Assembly (NCBI RefSeq): GCF_003665435.1
Contig: NZ_CP023408.1
Coordinates: forward strand, 862,729 to 926,728
DNA length: 64,000 bases
Direction of reading: 5' to 3'
Origin: Streptomyces fungicidicus
GTDB taxonomy: Bacteria > Actinomycetota > Actinomycetes > Streptomycetales > Streptomycetaceae
Numbering within the stretch: position 1 is the first letter of the stretch; each line of letters starts with the position of its first letter. The position numbers and the translations under genes were made by a program. Below, piece by piece: positions 8,319-16,892 of the stretch. A model generated the notes under the pieces. That model was not told where the DNA came from. It saw only the letters and a program-made list of their open reading frames with translations, and searched no databases.

Positions 8319-9131
8319 ATGGATGACATGACCTTGGTATCCCGTTTCCTCCGCGACGGCTTCGTCAAGCTGGAGGGCGCCGTCGCGCCGCGCGTGGCCG
8401 CAGACTGCGCGCGGCTGCTGTGGCGGGAGACGGGCTGCGACCCGGACGACCCGTCGACGTGGACGCAGCCCGTGCACTGGGTGGGCGGCATGGCGCAGGG
8501 GCCGTTCGCCGCCGCACCCAACTCCCCGTCCCTGCAGCACGCGTACGACCTGCTCGTCGGCGCGGGACGCTGGGAGCCCCGCTACTCGCTGGGCACGTTC
8601 CCGCTGCGCTTCCCGCACGAGGAGGAGCCGGACGACGCGGGCTGGCACATCGAGGGGAGCTATCTGCCGGAGGGGGAGAGCTGGTACTTCACGAACTTGC
8701 GCTCCCAAGGCCGGGCACTGCTGATGCTGTTCCTGTTCAGCGAGGTCGGCGAGGAGGACGCCCCGACCCGGATCCGGGTCGGCTCACACCTCGACGTGCC
8801 GAAGGTGCTGGAGAAATACGGGGAGGACGGGGCGAGCGGGCTGACCCTCGCCCCCGATCTGGTGACGGCGTCCGACCACCGGCCACTCGCCCTCGCCACC
8901 GGGTCCCCGGGCGACGTCTTCCTGTGCCATCCGTTCCTGGTGCACGCGGCGCAACCGCACCACGGAGTGCGGCCGCGCTTCATGGCCCAGCCGCCGCTGA
9001 TGCCGGCCGCGCCGTATGAACTGGAGCGGGCCGACGGCGCGTACTCGCCCGTGGAGATCGCCATCCGCCGGGGCCTGGGACTGTGTACCCCCGGTTCGGA
9101 CGGGGACGGCACCGGCCACAGCGCCGGGTAG
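8319..9131 (+). CDS. Phytanoyl-CoA dioxygenase (PhyH) family protein
   Basis: 270 residues of the iron(II)/2-oxoglutarate oxygenase superfamily. The N-terminal FLRDGFVKLEGAV is the usual PhyH opening. The double-stranded beta helix carries GWHIEGSYLP, which supplies the first metal His and an acidic ligand (H-x-E rather than the common H-x-D). The distal His and 2-oxoglutarate Arg lie in FLCHPFLVHAAQPHHGVRPRF. Family members hydroxylate lipids, amino acids or secondary metabolites; the substrate here cannot be read off. ATG 8319 is preferred (GCAGGA upstream) over GTG 8298. An AraC/GyrI regulator gene follows 59 bases downstream on the same strand. Confidence 0.78.
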   Translation: MDDMTLVSRFLRDGFVKLEGAVAPRVAADCARLLWRETGCDPDDPSTWTQPVHWVGGMAQGPFAAAPNSPSLQHAYDLLVGAGRWEPRYSLGTFPLRFPHEEEPDDAGWHIEGSYLPEGESWYFTNLRSQGRALLMLFLFSEVGEEDAPTRIRVGSHLDVPKVLEKYGEDGASGLTLAPDLVTASDHRPLALATGSPGDVFLCHPFLVHAAQPHHGVRPRFMAQPPLMPAAPYELERADGAYSPVEIAIRRGLGLCTPGSDGDGTGHSAG

Positions 9132-9190
9132 ACGTGTTTCACGACTATCTTCGGCAAGGTGGCCGTGAAGAGGGAGGAAGGAGGCCAGGC

Positions 9191-10057
9191 ATGCTGGAGC
9201 GGCTGAACCAGGCCATGGAGCACATCGAGAGCCATCTCGACCAGGACGTCGACGTGGAGGAGCTGGCACGCATCGCGGCCACGTCGGAGTACCACCTGCG
9301 CCGGATGTTCTCCGCACTCGCGGGCATGCCGCTGTCGGAGTACGTCCGGCGCCGTCGGCTCACCCTCGCCGGCGCCGAAGTACTCGCAAGGCGTGAAACG
9401 CTGCTTGAGATCGCGGTGCGCTACGGCTACAGCTCCGGTGAGACGTTCGCGCGGGCGTTCCGTGCCATGCACAGCATCGGACCAGGCGAGGCCCGGCGTA
9501 CCGGCGCCGCACTCAACTCCCAGTCTCGGATGGCTTTCCGCCTCACCATCGAAGGGCGCAGCAGTATGCGCTACCGCGTCGTGGACAGGGCAGACTTCAC
9601 CGTCGTCGGGTTCAAGACCCGGATACCGCTGGTGCACGCCGGCCCGAACCAGGTGATCATGGACTTTGTCCGTGGCATCCACCCACAGACTCTGGAGCGC
9701 TTGGAGAAGCTGTCGGACCAGGAGCCGCGCGGCATCGTCGCGGTCTGCGACGGCATGGACCCCAGCCGCGCCGAGGGCACTGAACTCGACTACCACCATG
9801 GCGTGATCACCTCCGCTGCCGCTCCGGAGGGCACGACCACGTTGGCCGTCCCGGCCGGCACCTGGGCAGTCTTCACCACCTCCGGACCGGCACCACAGGC
9901 CATCCAGGAGCTGTGGCGGGACGCGTTCACCGAGTGGTTCCCGTCGAACCCGTACCGCACCCGCACCGGCCCCGAGATCCTGCGCACCCACCTGTCGCCG
10001 GAGAAGACCGAGGCCGACGCCGAACTATGGCTCCCGGTGGAGCCCGAGCACCGCTGA
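9191..10057 (+). CDS. AraC-family regulator with C-terminal GyrI-like effector domain
   Basis: 288 residues. Residues 1-105 form the two AraC/XylS helix-turn-helix motifs (DVEELARIAATSEYHLRRMF and EIAVRYGYSSGETFARAFR). Residues ~125-288 form a GyrI/Rob-type small-molecule-binding domain (YRVVDRADFTVVGFKTRIPL and PAGTWAVFTTSGPAPQAIQ). This order is that of Rob and of many actinomycete effector-sensing activators. A strong ribosome-binding site, AGGAAGGAGG, precedes ATG 9191. The signal is probably a hydrophobic compound; the targets are unknown, but the PhyH gene just upstream is the obvious candidate. Confidence 0.85.
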   Translation: MLERLNQAMEHIESHLDQDVDVEELARIAATSEYHLRRMFSALAGMPLSEYVRRRRLTLAGAEVLARRETLLEIAVRYGYSSGETFARAFRAMHSIGPGEARRTGAALNSQSRMAFRLTIEGRSSMRYRVVDRADFTVVGFKTRIPLVHAGPNQVIMDFVRGIHPQTLERLEKLSDQEPRGIVAVCDGMDPSRAEGTELDYHHGVITSAAAPEGTTTLAVPAGTWAVFTTSGPAPQAIQELWRDAFTEWFPSNPYRTRTGPEILRTHLSPEKTEADAELWLPVEPEHR

Positions 10058-10061
10058 ACAC

Positions 10062-10445
10062 CGCGGCATACCCCGGGCAGGCGGGAGCGGCCCCGGACAC
10101 GGATCACGGGGGTGTGGCCGCGGCGGGACCAGGTGCGGGTGGTCGGCGGCGTCATCGAGAATCCGGCCTCATCCTCGAAGACGGGCCAGGCGTCGAGCGC
10201 CGCCACGGTCCTTCCACACTCGGCCAGGTCTCCTTCCCCCAGCCGGCCACCGCCGCCTCGTCCCGCTCGATCGCCTGCCGGGCGAGGGCAGGTGCCGAGC
10301 GCTTGGAGGCCAGGGCCCGGGGCCCATTCCTCTACCAGGCTCTGAGCCAGCGCTGAACCGATCGGACGCTGACCCGAAGGTCGTGCGCGATGACCTGGTT
10401 CTCGTCGCCCTGGGCGGTCAGCCCGCTCCCTTGCGCGCACCTCAT
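10062..10445 (-). pseudogene. IS630-family transposase, degraded
   Basis: In one frame the minus strand carries a helix-turn-helix piece (VIAHDLRVSVRSVQRWLRAW). In another it carries the catalytic-core stretch FEDEAGFSMTPPTTRTWSRR followed by GHTPVIRVRGRSR, whose FEDE..G is the second DDE motif of IS630 transposases. The pieces are joined by deletion and frameshift, and the ends of the element are not recognisable. Confidence 0.7.
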
Positions 10446-10657
10446 GCGATCGGCATACCGCAAGGATCTCGAGGCGTCAGCGCTTACGACACCACGCTTT
10501 GAAGGTCCGTAACCAGCCGGTGACATCCACTCAGACGGACAATGACAACCCACAAACACCGTCAGAGCCATCCTTGCGAAAACCATTGGTGCCCGGCTTG
10601 CTCCGCTGATGGACTGACGTCCTACCGTGAGTGTGCCGCGTGACGGAGGTAGTGGTT

Positions 10658-11413
10658 GTGACAAGTTATGACGTGCTTGCCGAGGTGTACGAATGGCTCA
10701 TCTCGGATGCAAAGTTGCCTCCAGCCGAGTTCGCTGCGTCATTCGACGACGTCCTCAATCTCCTGCCTTCGAACGCTCACGTCCTCGACTGCTCGTGCGG
10801 AACCGGACAGTTGGCGGTTGGCCTCGCCGGTCGTGGCATGCAGGTTGTCGCAACTGACGCCAGCGAGGCGATGGTTCGTCGGACTGCAGAGTTGTCTGAG
10901 GAGTTCGGGGCATCCGTCCAGACCGTACGGGCGAACTGGGAAGAGTTGCCCGACCATTTCCAGGACAACACGTTCGACATGGTGTTCTGCGTTGGTAACT
11001 CGCTTCACCATGCCACGGGGGCGACAGGCAGGGGTGCTGCTCTGGAGTCGATGTCACGGCTTCTGCGCCCCGGCGGGCGCTTGGTACTCACATCCCGCAC
11101 TTGGGAACTCGTGAGGGCCAGAGGTTCCCGGCTGGAGATCAGTGACCGACTCGTCCGTCGGAACGGTCGCGATGCCGTCGTGGTCTACCGCTGGGAGATC
11201 GCGCCGCATTGGGAGGAGGAGCACCACATCGAGATTGCGATCGCGCAAGTTGATGCGACCGGGTTGGTTCTTGTCCGCTCGGAACTGCTGTCCTGCTGGC
11301 CCTACCGGTACGAGGAACTCGAAGTCGAGCTGCACCGGGTCGGACTCCAGACGGAACTGAGCACGTTCGATCTTGAGGCCGAGAACTACATGGTGGTCGC
11401 GAGCAAGGTATGA
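10658..11413 (+). CDS. Class I SAM-dependent methyltransferase
   Basis: 251 residues. Motif I is VLDCSCGTGQLAVGLAGRG, motif II region VVATDASEAMV, followed by NTFDMVFCVGNSLHHATG and the post-core LLRPGGRLVLTSRT. These define a Rossmann methyltransferase of the methyltransferase-25/11 type. The C-terminal half is a long beta extension (IAPHWEEEHHIEIAIAQV) typical of small-molecule N- or O-methyltransferases. The GTG at 10658 has GGAGGT seven bases upstream. Third-position GC is noticeably lower than in its neighbours, which suggests recent acquisition. It has no operon partner; a dead IS630 lies just upstream. Confidence 0.83.
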   Translation: MTSYDVLAEVYEWLISDAKLPPAEFAASFDDVLNLLPSNAHVLDCSCGTGQLAVGLAGRGMQVVATDASEAMVRRTAELSEEFGASVQTVRANWEELPDHFQDNTFDMVFCVGNSLHHATGATGRGAALESMSRLLRPGGRLVLTSRTWELVRARGSRLEISDRLVRRNGRDAVVVYRWEIAPHWEEEHHIEIAIAQVDATGLVLVRSELLSCWPYRYEELEVELHRVGLQTELSTFDLEAENYMVVASKV

Positions 11414-11734
11414 ACACCGGACTCTGAGTACCTGGCTTGACCGCGCTGTTGCTCGCAGGACGCTTGCGCCCTCTCATTGGTGCGGGTTCAAGTGGTCAAC
11501 GCAACGCCGCGGACGAGGAGTGCTCGTCGCCGAAGGGATCAGCGTCACCACGGCATGGTTCGGCAAAGCCAGCAAGGATTTCGTCTGCAGCGCGCCTGTC
11601 CCGTGCCCGGTGCACACCGCGAGCGCGATCAATGAGACCGAGCGTTCCCAGGACGCCTCGAGCATCCCGGAGGGGCGGTGGCCGGTCAGCCCTCGCCGAC
11701 AACGGTAGGCACCACCGCTGCCAGCTGATGAATG
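11414..11734. other. Intergenic stretch, nothing recognised
   Basis: About 320 bases between the methyltransferase stop and the minus-strand small gene. Short open frames exist in several phases but none shows a known domain, and there is no convincing promoter or hairpin. Confidence 0.4.
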
Positions 11735-12025
11735 TCACCGCTCGCGCAGCTTGCGGCGGAGAAGGCCCATCGACTTCTTCACGTCTGCGAGCTGGTCACC
11801 GAGCACTCGCATGCGCCAGTCCATGCGTTCCGTCCGGGCCGCGACCGCCAGCGATTCGAACGTCTGCGCCAGCTGTGCTGCGCCCGCATCGCCCTCCTGC
11901 GCTGTCTTGGCGTAGACCCTGGCGAGCCGTTCGGGCTGTTTTGCGCGTTCCGTCGCTTCTTCGTGTGCGGTCTGCAGTCCCTCCCCGGATTGATCCCTCT
12001 CACCGTTGCACCGACCGTGCCGCAC
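11735..12025 (-). CDS. Small helical hypothetical protein
   Basis: 96 residues, strongly charged and Ala/Gln/Glu/Arg-rich, almost entirely helical by composition (EEATERAKQPERLARVYAKT then AQTFESLAVAARTERMDWRM). It ends in a basic tail (LLRRKLRER). Heptad-like spacing suggests a coiled coil. No family is recognised. It could be the end of a longer gene whose start is lost. No clear ribosome-binding site was seen, so whether it is expressed is uncertain. Confidence 0.4.
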   Translation of the reverse strand: MRHGRCNGERDQSGEGLQTAHEEATERAKQPERLARVYAKTAQEGDAGAAQLAQTFESLAVAARTERMDWRMRVLGDQLADVKKSMGLLRRKLRER

Positions 12026-12204
12026 AGGCGGGACATGGAGGGGCCGGTGGTCATCGCATCAGCCCTGCCTTTCACTCTCGTGTGGGCCGGAAGTCCTGAC
12101 AAAGCCCGAGGAGCACCACGGTTTTTGAGCATGTTCAAATAGGGGTTCGGCAGCAGGCCTGCCGTCCGACTACAGGAACGAGGCGCGGACATGGGGGCAG
12201 CACA

Positions 12205-12657
12205 GTGAGGACGAGGGGCGGGGTCAGAAGCGGGTGCGTCGCCGTGCTCCTGGCGGCCGCGGCAGTGCTCGCATCAGGATGTGCAGGGGCGGGCGCGGTC
12301 AACGTCGATCCGGACCGCCTGCCGGGGGTGTACCGCGACGACGAGACCGGCGCGGAGATCCGTCTGCACCCCGGCGGACGGTTCTCCGCCGTGGGTATCG
12401 CGAAGAGCGAGGCCTATCAGCACGGAAGTGCCACCCGCGTCGACTTCAACGGCACCTGGGATCCCACCCCCTCGAATTTCGTGTACCTGCAGCCCGACAA
12501 GATCGGAGGCCGTCAGGTTCTGGGCGACATCCAGCTCTGGACCGCAAGCCCCGAGAAGGTGTTCCTGCACCCGGACGTGGACGGACCGGTGACTCTGGAG
12601 CTCGTCAGGAATCCGGGTAATGGACAACCCCCGAATCCCCCTTCGGGGGGAGGCTGA
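12205..12657 (+). CDS. Putative lipoprotein
   Basis: 150 residues. A type II signal peptide with basic start (MRTRGGVRSG) leads to the lipobox LASGC near residue 26. The mature part is a small beta-rich domain: LPGVYRDDETGAEIRLHPGG and TRVDFNGTWDPT. This is the pattern of Streptomyces lipoproteins whose barrel resembles a lipocalin-like fold. A Pro/Gly tail ends it. The GTG 12205 start is preceded only by a weak G-rich site. The function is unknown; it would sit on the outer face of the membrane. Confidence 0.68.
   Translation: MRTRGGVRSGCVAVLLAAAAVLASGCAGAGAVNVDPDRLPGVYRDDETGAEIRLHPGGRFSAVGIAKSEAYQHGSATRVDFNGTWDPTPSNFVYLQPDKIGGRQVLGDIQLWTASPEKVFLHPDVDGPVTLELVRNPGNGQPPNPPSGGG
12636..12651 (+). 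terminator. G/C hairpin overlapping the lipoprotein stop
   Basis: TCCCCC and GGGGGA pair around TTC, just before the lipoprotein stop codon at 12655-12657. The stem is strong but has no T-run. Confidence 0.35.
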
Positions 12658-13000
12658 CAGCCCGACCTGATCGTTGCTTCCACCCCCGCCCGCTATCAGA
12701 GGATGGCGCCGACACATCGACCGTCGCCTGGGTCCTCGGCTCACTTCCGCTCCGGCGGGTATGGTCCCATCCGCGTCTTCGGCGGCGTGTGGGACGGAAA
12801 CTGCTCCCTGCTCTTGCAGGAGTGTCTGGTATCTGGCGAGCGCAGCGCAGTTGGTGATCGTGCCGGAGGTGCGGCTGCGCAGTGTCTGCGCTTGGCGTTG
12901 GCCTGCTGTGGTGGGGTTCGTGGTCGGGGCCCCGGCGGCCGCGGGCGGGTCTGCGCGGTGCCCGGTCAGATTCCGACCATGGCCCTGACCATAGCGGTGC
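12658..13000. repeat. Degenerate copy of a sequence also at 26748-26915
   Basis: From about 12870 onward this stretch matches 26748-26915 at roughly three bases in four, including the shared words TGCGCAGTGTCTGCG and GGCCTGCTGTGGTG and the approach to a shared GCATCCAGTCGAC. Each copy lies beyond the end of a replication-relaxation gene remnant. They are the same 3' flank of a mobile element retained at two places. No gene is recognised in 12658-12870. Confidence 0.55.
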
Positions 13001-13557
13001 CTATAGGCGCCGGGTGTGCATCCAGTCGACTCGCTGATCGGGGTGGGTGACGGGCTGCCATACGGGCGCTGTGGGGCCGTGGTGGAGCAGTTCGGTCATG
13101 GGGACGTCGCTCAGGAATGGGGCGAGTTCGGGTCTTCGGGAGGCTGCGCGTAGGGCGTTGATACGGTTTTCCACCCAGGCTGGGCCGAAGCTGTCGAGGA
13201 TGAACAGGAGGCGGGGAAGAGGGAGTAGCGCTGGCGCCAGGTCTCTTGGCCGGGTTCGGGGAAGGGTTGTTGTTGCTGCCGGACCACGGGTGCGGGCGCG
13301 TAGCTGTGGAGGCGTGCGTAGGAGGACGGTTTGGCGGCGAGGCGTTCGGGTCCCTTGGTGGCCCGGTCGACTTCGACGAACGCCCGCAGCATCACCCCGC
13401 CCCTGGCATCGGTTTCGTCCTCGTTACCCCCGTCCGCGCCGCCTGCGCCGTCTCGGCAGTGTGGCGTTGGTAGTAAACAGGGCGTCGGGGATGACGGCTT
13501 CGCCGCCCCCGAGGGATGGTGGACTTCCGGGATCCGGTCCAGCGGCCGGCACACCAC
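13001..13557 (-). pseudogene. Replication-relaxation family protein, frameshifted
   Basis: The upstream part reads GGVMLRAFVEVDRATKGPER then LAAKPSSYARLHSYAP. The downstream part, in another phase, reads FGPAWVENRINALRAASRRP then APVWQPVTHPDQRVDWM to a TAG at 13001-13003. Together they form the C-terminal half of the replication-relaxation family found on actinomycete integrative and conjugative elements, where it is thought to assist plasmid-type replication or transfer. At least one frameshift and loss of the N-terminus make it inactive. Confidence 0.72.
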
Positions 13558-13805
13558 CGCCCCGCCCGGTCCTCTGCCGCTGAACGCCGCGGGTCACGGG
13601 GGATTTACGATCCTCGTCGGCCCGAACGGTCTGCGGCTGCGGCGGGAGACGGCCCTCCTCCTGGGCGCGGCGATGTGTGCAAAACGCGTCTAACACAAGG
13701 CATTTGCGCGGAATCCGCTTCCTGCGGCCGGCCGCTCCATGTGGCAACATGCCCTCCGGATCTTCCGTTCCGCCATCGGCCCACGTACCTGTCACGGAGA
13801 GAGTC

Positions 13806-14348
13806 ATGCGCGTGTGCGTCATCCTGTCGGCGAGCGTGGCTGCCGCGTTTCTCACCCTCACCGGATGTTCGGCCGACGAGTCCTCGAGCGGCGGTAGGGA
13901 GAACGGGTCTTCGCAGGAGCGGACGCTGCCGCTGAAGGACGCGGACGCCGCGCTGACCGAGGCGGTGGAGAAGTACACCGCCGCCTACTTCGGCGGAGAC
14001 GCGGCGACCACGTTCGGAATGCTCTCGGAGCGCTGCCGGGGCGTGGTCAACGACCAGATGGACCACGCGGCCGAGGGCGAGGAGGGGGAGGCCCACGGCC
14101 ACGCCGATGAGAAGGGCGGGGACGCCCACGCCGCCGAGCACGGTGGCACCGCGTACGAGGCCGCAGTGGCGCAGGCCGCCGAGAAGTACGGGCCGCGGCG
14201 CGCCACCGGTGTCAAGACGCGCGGGGAGACGGCGGGCACGGAGGATGGCCGGGTCCTCGTGGAGTACGAGGTCGAGGGCGTTCCGGATTTCGGCCAGGAG
14301 CAGCCGTGGCTGAAGGAGCGGGGCGACTGGAAGTACGACGCCTGCTGA
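13806..14348 (+). CDS. Putative lipoprotein with His-rich segment
   Basis: 180 residues from ATG 13806 (GGAGAG just upstream). The signal peptide ends in the lipobox LTGC near residue 20. A Ser/Gly/Asn linker leads to a domain of the NTF2-like size class (AALTEAVEKYTAAYFGGDAA then TTFGMLSERCRGVVN). A His/Asp/Glu-rich loop at ~95-120 (AHGHADEKGGDAHAAEHGG) could bind zinc or copper. It ends PWLKERGDWKYDAC, where the terminal Cys and the earlier Cys may form a disulfide. A metal-binding or scavenging role is possible but inferred from composition only. Confidence 0.7.
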   Translation: MRVCVILSASVAAAFLTLTGCSADESSSGGRENGSSQERTLPLKDADAALTEAVEKYTAAYFGGDAATTFGMLSERCRGVVNDQMDHAAEGEEGEAHGHADEKGGDAHAAEHGGTAYEAAVAQAAEKYGPRRATGVKTRGETAGTEDGRVLVEYEVEGVPDFGQEQPWLKERGDWKYDAC

Positions 14349-14365
14349 GGCGTTGCACGGCCGGC

Positions 14366-14905
14366 GGTGGTGTGCTGCCGGCCGGGCGAGCCGGTGACCG
14401 GGGCGCGCCTGTACGTCTTCGCCGTCATCGAACACGCCACCAGGCGTATCCGGATGCTGGGTGCCACCGCTCACCCCACCGCGGACTGGATCACGCAGTT
14501 CGGACGCAATCTCGTCATGGACCTGAGGACGCAGGCAGCCAGGCCAGGTTCCTGCTCCGCGGCCGAGACTCCAAGTTCACGGCCGCCTTCGACGCCGTGC
14601 TGGCCGACGCCGGCCTGAAGGTCGTCACCACCGGCATCCGGACACCCCGCATCAACTCGCTCATGGAGCGCTGGATACAGACCTGCCGCAGGGAACTCCT
14701 GGACCGCACCTTGATCTGGAACCAGAGCCACCTGCTCCACGCGCTCTGCGAGTTCGAGACCTTCGACAACCGGCATCGCCCGCACCAAGCTCTGCGCCAA
14801 GCCGCTCCGCTCCGACCACTCCCCGACCGATAGACGAACCAGCACAGATCAGACGTCTGGAAGTCCGTCGGCGGGACCGACTCGGCGGAGTCCCCAACGA
14901 GTAGC
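14366..14905 (+). pseudogene. Integrase-core (rve) transposase, frameshifted
   Basis: One phase gives GARLYVFAVIEHATRRIRML followed by TADWITQFGRNLVMDL. Another gives RGRDSKFTAAFDAVLADAG, INSLMERWIQTCRRELLDRT and FDNRHRPHQALRQAAPLRPL. A last piece reads RLEVRRRDRLGGV before a stop. These are the DDE integrase core and C-terminus of a common Streptomyces IS transposase. Two frameshifts (near 14515 and 14826) and the missing N-terminal half make it a remnant. Confidence 0.75.
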
Positions 14906-15180
14906 AACATGTCGCATGACCAGGCCGGATGGTTTATCGGCACCCGCACGGCCGAGTTCCGCGCTCTCCTCGCGCAGGTCGTCGCACACGGGCGTCGGAT
15001 CGGACACGGGACGCTCCCCTCGGGCACGGCAGCGCCGAAGAAAACAAGCAAGAAGCATGCTTGCGTAATTATGGCCGTTCGGTGCACGACCCGGGGCGAG
15101 GGCTGCGCGGACCCCGTGTGCTCAATACACTCGGCGATCGCGCCCATCGCAGCGCACACTCGCATATCGGGGGATGAACG

Positions 15181-16068
15181 ATGAGCAACTGGAACCCGGG
15201 CGGACAGCCGCCCCAGGGGCCGCAGCCCTACCAGCCGCAGCCACCTCAGCCCTACGTGCGGCCACAGCCCCAGCCGCCCTACCCGGGGCCGCCGGTGCCG
15301 CCGCCGGGCGGGCCGATCACCCGGCTGCGGCGGCGGATCGGCCCCATCCACACCGCGCGCAGGGTCTTCACCCCGTCACGGCCGGGCATCGTCTCGGATC
15401 GTGAGGTGGCGCGGATGCGGAAGATCAGGACCCTGGTCGGCGTGGGCGCCTTCCTGTGGATGTCCTACGCCTACAAGCTCGCCCCCAAGCTCAGCGATGC
15501 GGCGGACGAGCAGGTCGACAAGTCGTGGACCAGCGCCCTCGTGCTGGCGGCGACCCTCCCGGTCGTCGTCGGCGTCTTGTACGGCCTGGCCGCTCCGGCG
15601 GCGCGACGGGACCTGCTGCGCCGTGCGGGGCGGTGCTTCGGCGCGATCGTGGCCATGATGGCGGCGGCCTCCGTCTTCCCGATCATCGTGCTCTCAGGGT
15701 TCTTCGAGGGCCAGGAACCCCTCGTGGAGGGCCACTTCACCGTGACGAAGGGCCTCATCCTCGCGTTCACCCTCTTCGTCCTCTTCTGGGTGACGCCGTT
15801 CGTCGTCTGGGGCGTGGGACTCGCCGTCCAGCACGTGTTCCGCACCGCGGACATCCACCAGACGGTGCCGCCGCTGCTGATCATGGCGTTGGCGTGGGAG
15901 ATGGCACTGATCGACATGTTCACCGGCGCCCACGAGGGCGTGCCGACGGTGATCCGGTACGTGTTCATCCTGGGCGCCCCGCTCTCCGTCACGGCGGTGG
16001 GCCTGTGGGAGCTGCACCGGCTGCGCGTGCACTACGGGCTGGGGATGCGGGGACTGCTGATGCGCTAG
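15181..16068 (+). CDS. Polytopic membrane protein with Pro-rich N-terminus
   Basis: 295 residues. The first ~45 residues are Pro/Gln-rich (a likely disordered cytoplasmic tail), followed by a basic juxtamembrane stretch (RLRRRIGPIHTARR). Five to six transmembrane helices follow near 80-98, 115-135, 150-172, 190-220, 235-250 and 255-275. No known transporter or enzyme motif was found. This arrangement is frequent in uncharacterised Streptomyces membrane proteins. The ATG at 15181 follows a weak purine stretch. It is flanked by transposase relics on both sides. Confidence 0.68.
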   Translation: MSNWNPGGQPPQGPQPYQPQPPQPYVRPQPQPPYPGPPVPPPGGPITRLRRRIGPIHTARRVFTPSRPGIVSDREVARMRKIRTLVGVGAFLWMSYAYKLAPKLSDAADEQVDKSWTSALVLAATLPVVVGVLYGLAAPAARRDLLRRAGRCFGAIVAMMAAASVFPIIVLSGFFEGQEPLVEGHFTVTKGLILAFTLFVLFWVTPFVVWGVGLAVQHVFRTADIHQTVPPLLIMALAWEMALIDMFTGAHEGVPTVIRYVFILGAPLSVTAVGLWELHRLRVHYGLGMRGLLMR

Positions 16069-16099
16069 GAACGGCGCCTCGCAGGACGTACTAGTGATC

Positions 16100-16675
16100 C
16101 GGTTTTGAGGTCGTGGGTCGCCACATGAGGCGTCCCCTCTTTCAGAGCAAGCGCCGCTCGACCGTCCAGGGACTGGCTGTTCGCGCACGCATCGTGCCGG
16201 CGTGCGCGAACGGCTGGAACAACACCGTGGTCGCCGCGCGACTCGGTGTCGGCAGAGATACCGTGCGCCGCTGGCGCACACTGTTCCTCGCCCGGCGACT
16301 GGACGGACTCGCCGACGAGCCGCGGGCCCGGGGCGCCGCGGACCATCATCCTTTTACCTCGCCCCGCCGGCCAATGCCCTCGTCTTCGCGATGGACGAGA
16401 AACCACAGATCCAGGCTCTTGAGCGGACCGCGGCCGGTCCTGCCGATGATTCCGGGAGTGCCCGGAGCGGCGGAGTAGCGACTACGTCCGGCACGGGGCC
16501 GTCAACCTGTTCGCTGCGCTGAACACCGCCACGGGCAAGGTGATCACGAGACTGTCCGCCCAACACCGGGCCGTCGACTTCCGCGACTTCCTCGACGAGA
16601 TCGACCGTCAGACCGACTAGAGTTTGGCGGTCCACGTCATCTGCGACAGCCTCCCCGCCCACAAGGCGCCCGTGG
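16100..16675 (+). pseudogene. IS630-family transposase, deleted and frameshifted
   Basis: The N-terminal helix-turn-helix half reads CANGWNNTVVAARLGVGRDT then VRRWRTLFLARRLDGL. After an internal deletion the core resumes in a second phase with NALVFAMDEKPQIQALERTA (the MDEK..IQ catalytic Asp-Glu region) and in a third with LFAALNTATGKV and DFRDFLDEIDRQTD before a stop, then VHVICDSLPAHKAP. It lies against, and probably destroyed, the desaturase gene whose stump follows. Confidence 0.75.
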
Positions 16676-16678
16676 CCC

Positions 16679-16882
16679 CGCCCGCACCTGAGGCTCGCCC
16701 AGTCCATGGTGAAGGCCCGCTGCCGCGACCTTGGCATCCCCTACGCGGAGACCGACCTCGTCGACTCCCACCGTCAGGCCCTGCGGCACATGTACGAAGT
16801 GGGTGAACCGCTGCGTGCCGACAGCCGACATATGAGGAGCCGACGCCTTGCGCCACTCCGGACGCCGTCGCGGTACACATAG
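16679..16882 (+). pseudogene. C-terminal stump of an acyl-CoA/fatty-acid desaturase
   Basis: The frame reads RPHLRLAQSMVKARCRDLGI, PYAETDLVDSHRQALRHMYE and VGEPLRA to a TAG at 16880. This matches the last ~45 residues of membrane fatty-acid desaturases, just after the third His box (Pro-x-Leu-Arg then the conserved Y-x-E-T-x-L-V-D-S). The His boxes are gone. It sits directly ahead of a DesK/DesR-like two-component pair, and in Bacillus the equivalent pair controls a desaturase. Confidence 0.6.
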
Positions 16883-16892
16883 GCTGGTTCGC

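Noticed and set aside
15048..15066. Palindromic run around AGCATGCT
   Set aside because: Arms beyond the 8-bp core do not pair symmetrically; too short and unplaced to call an operator.
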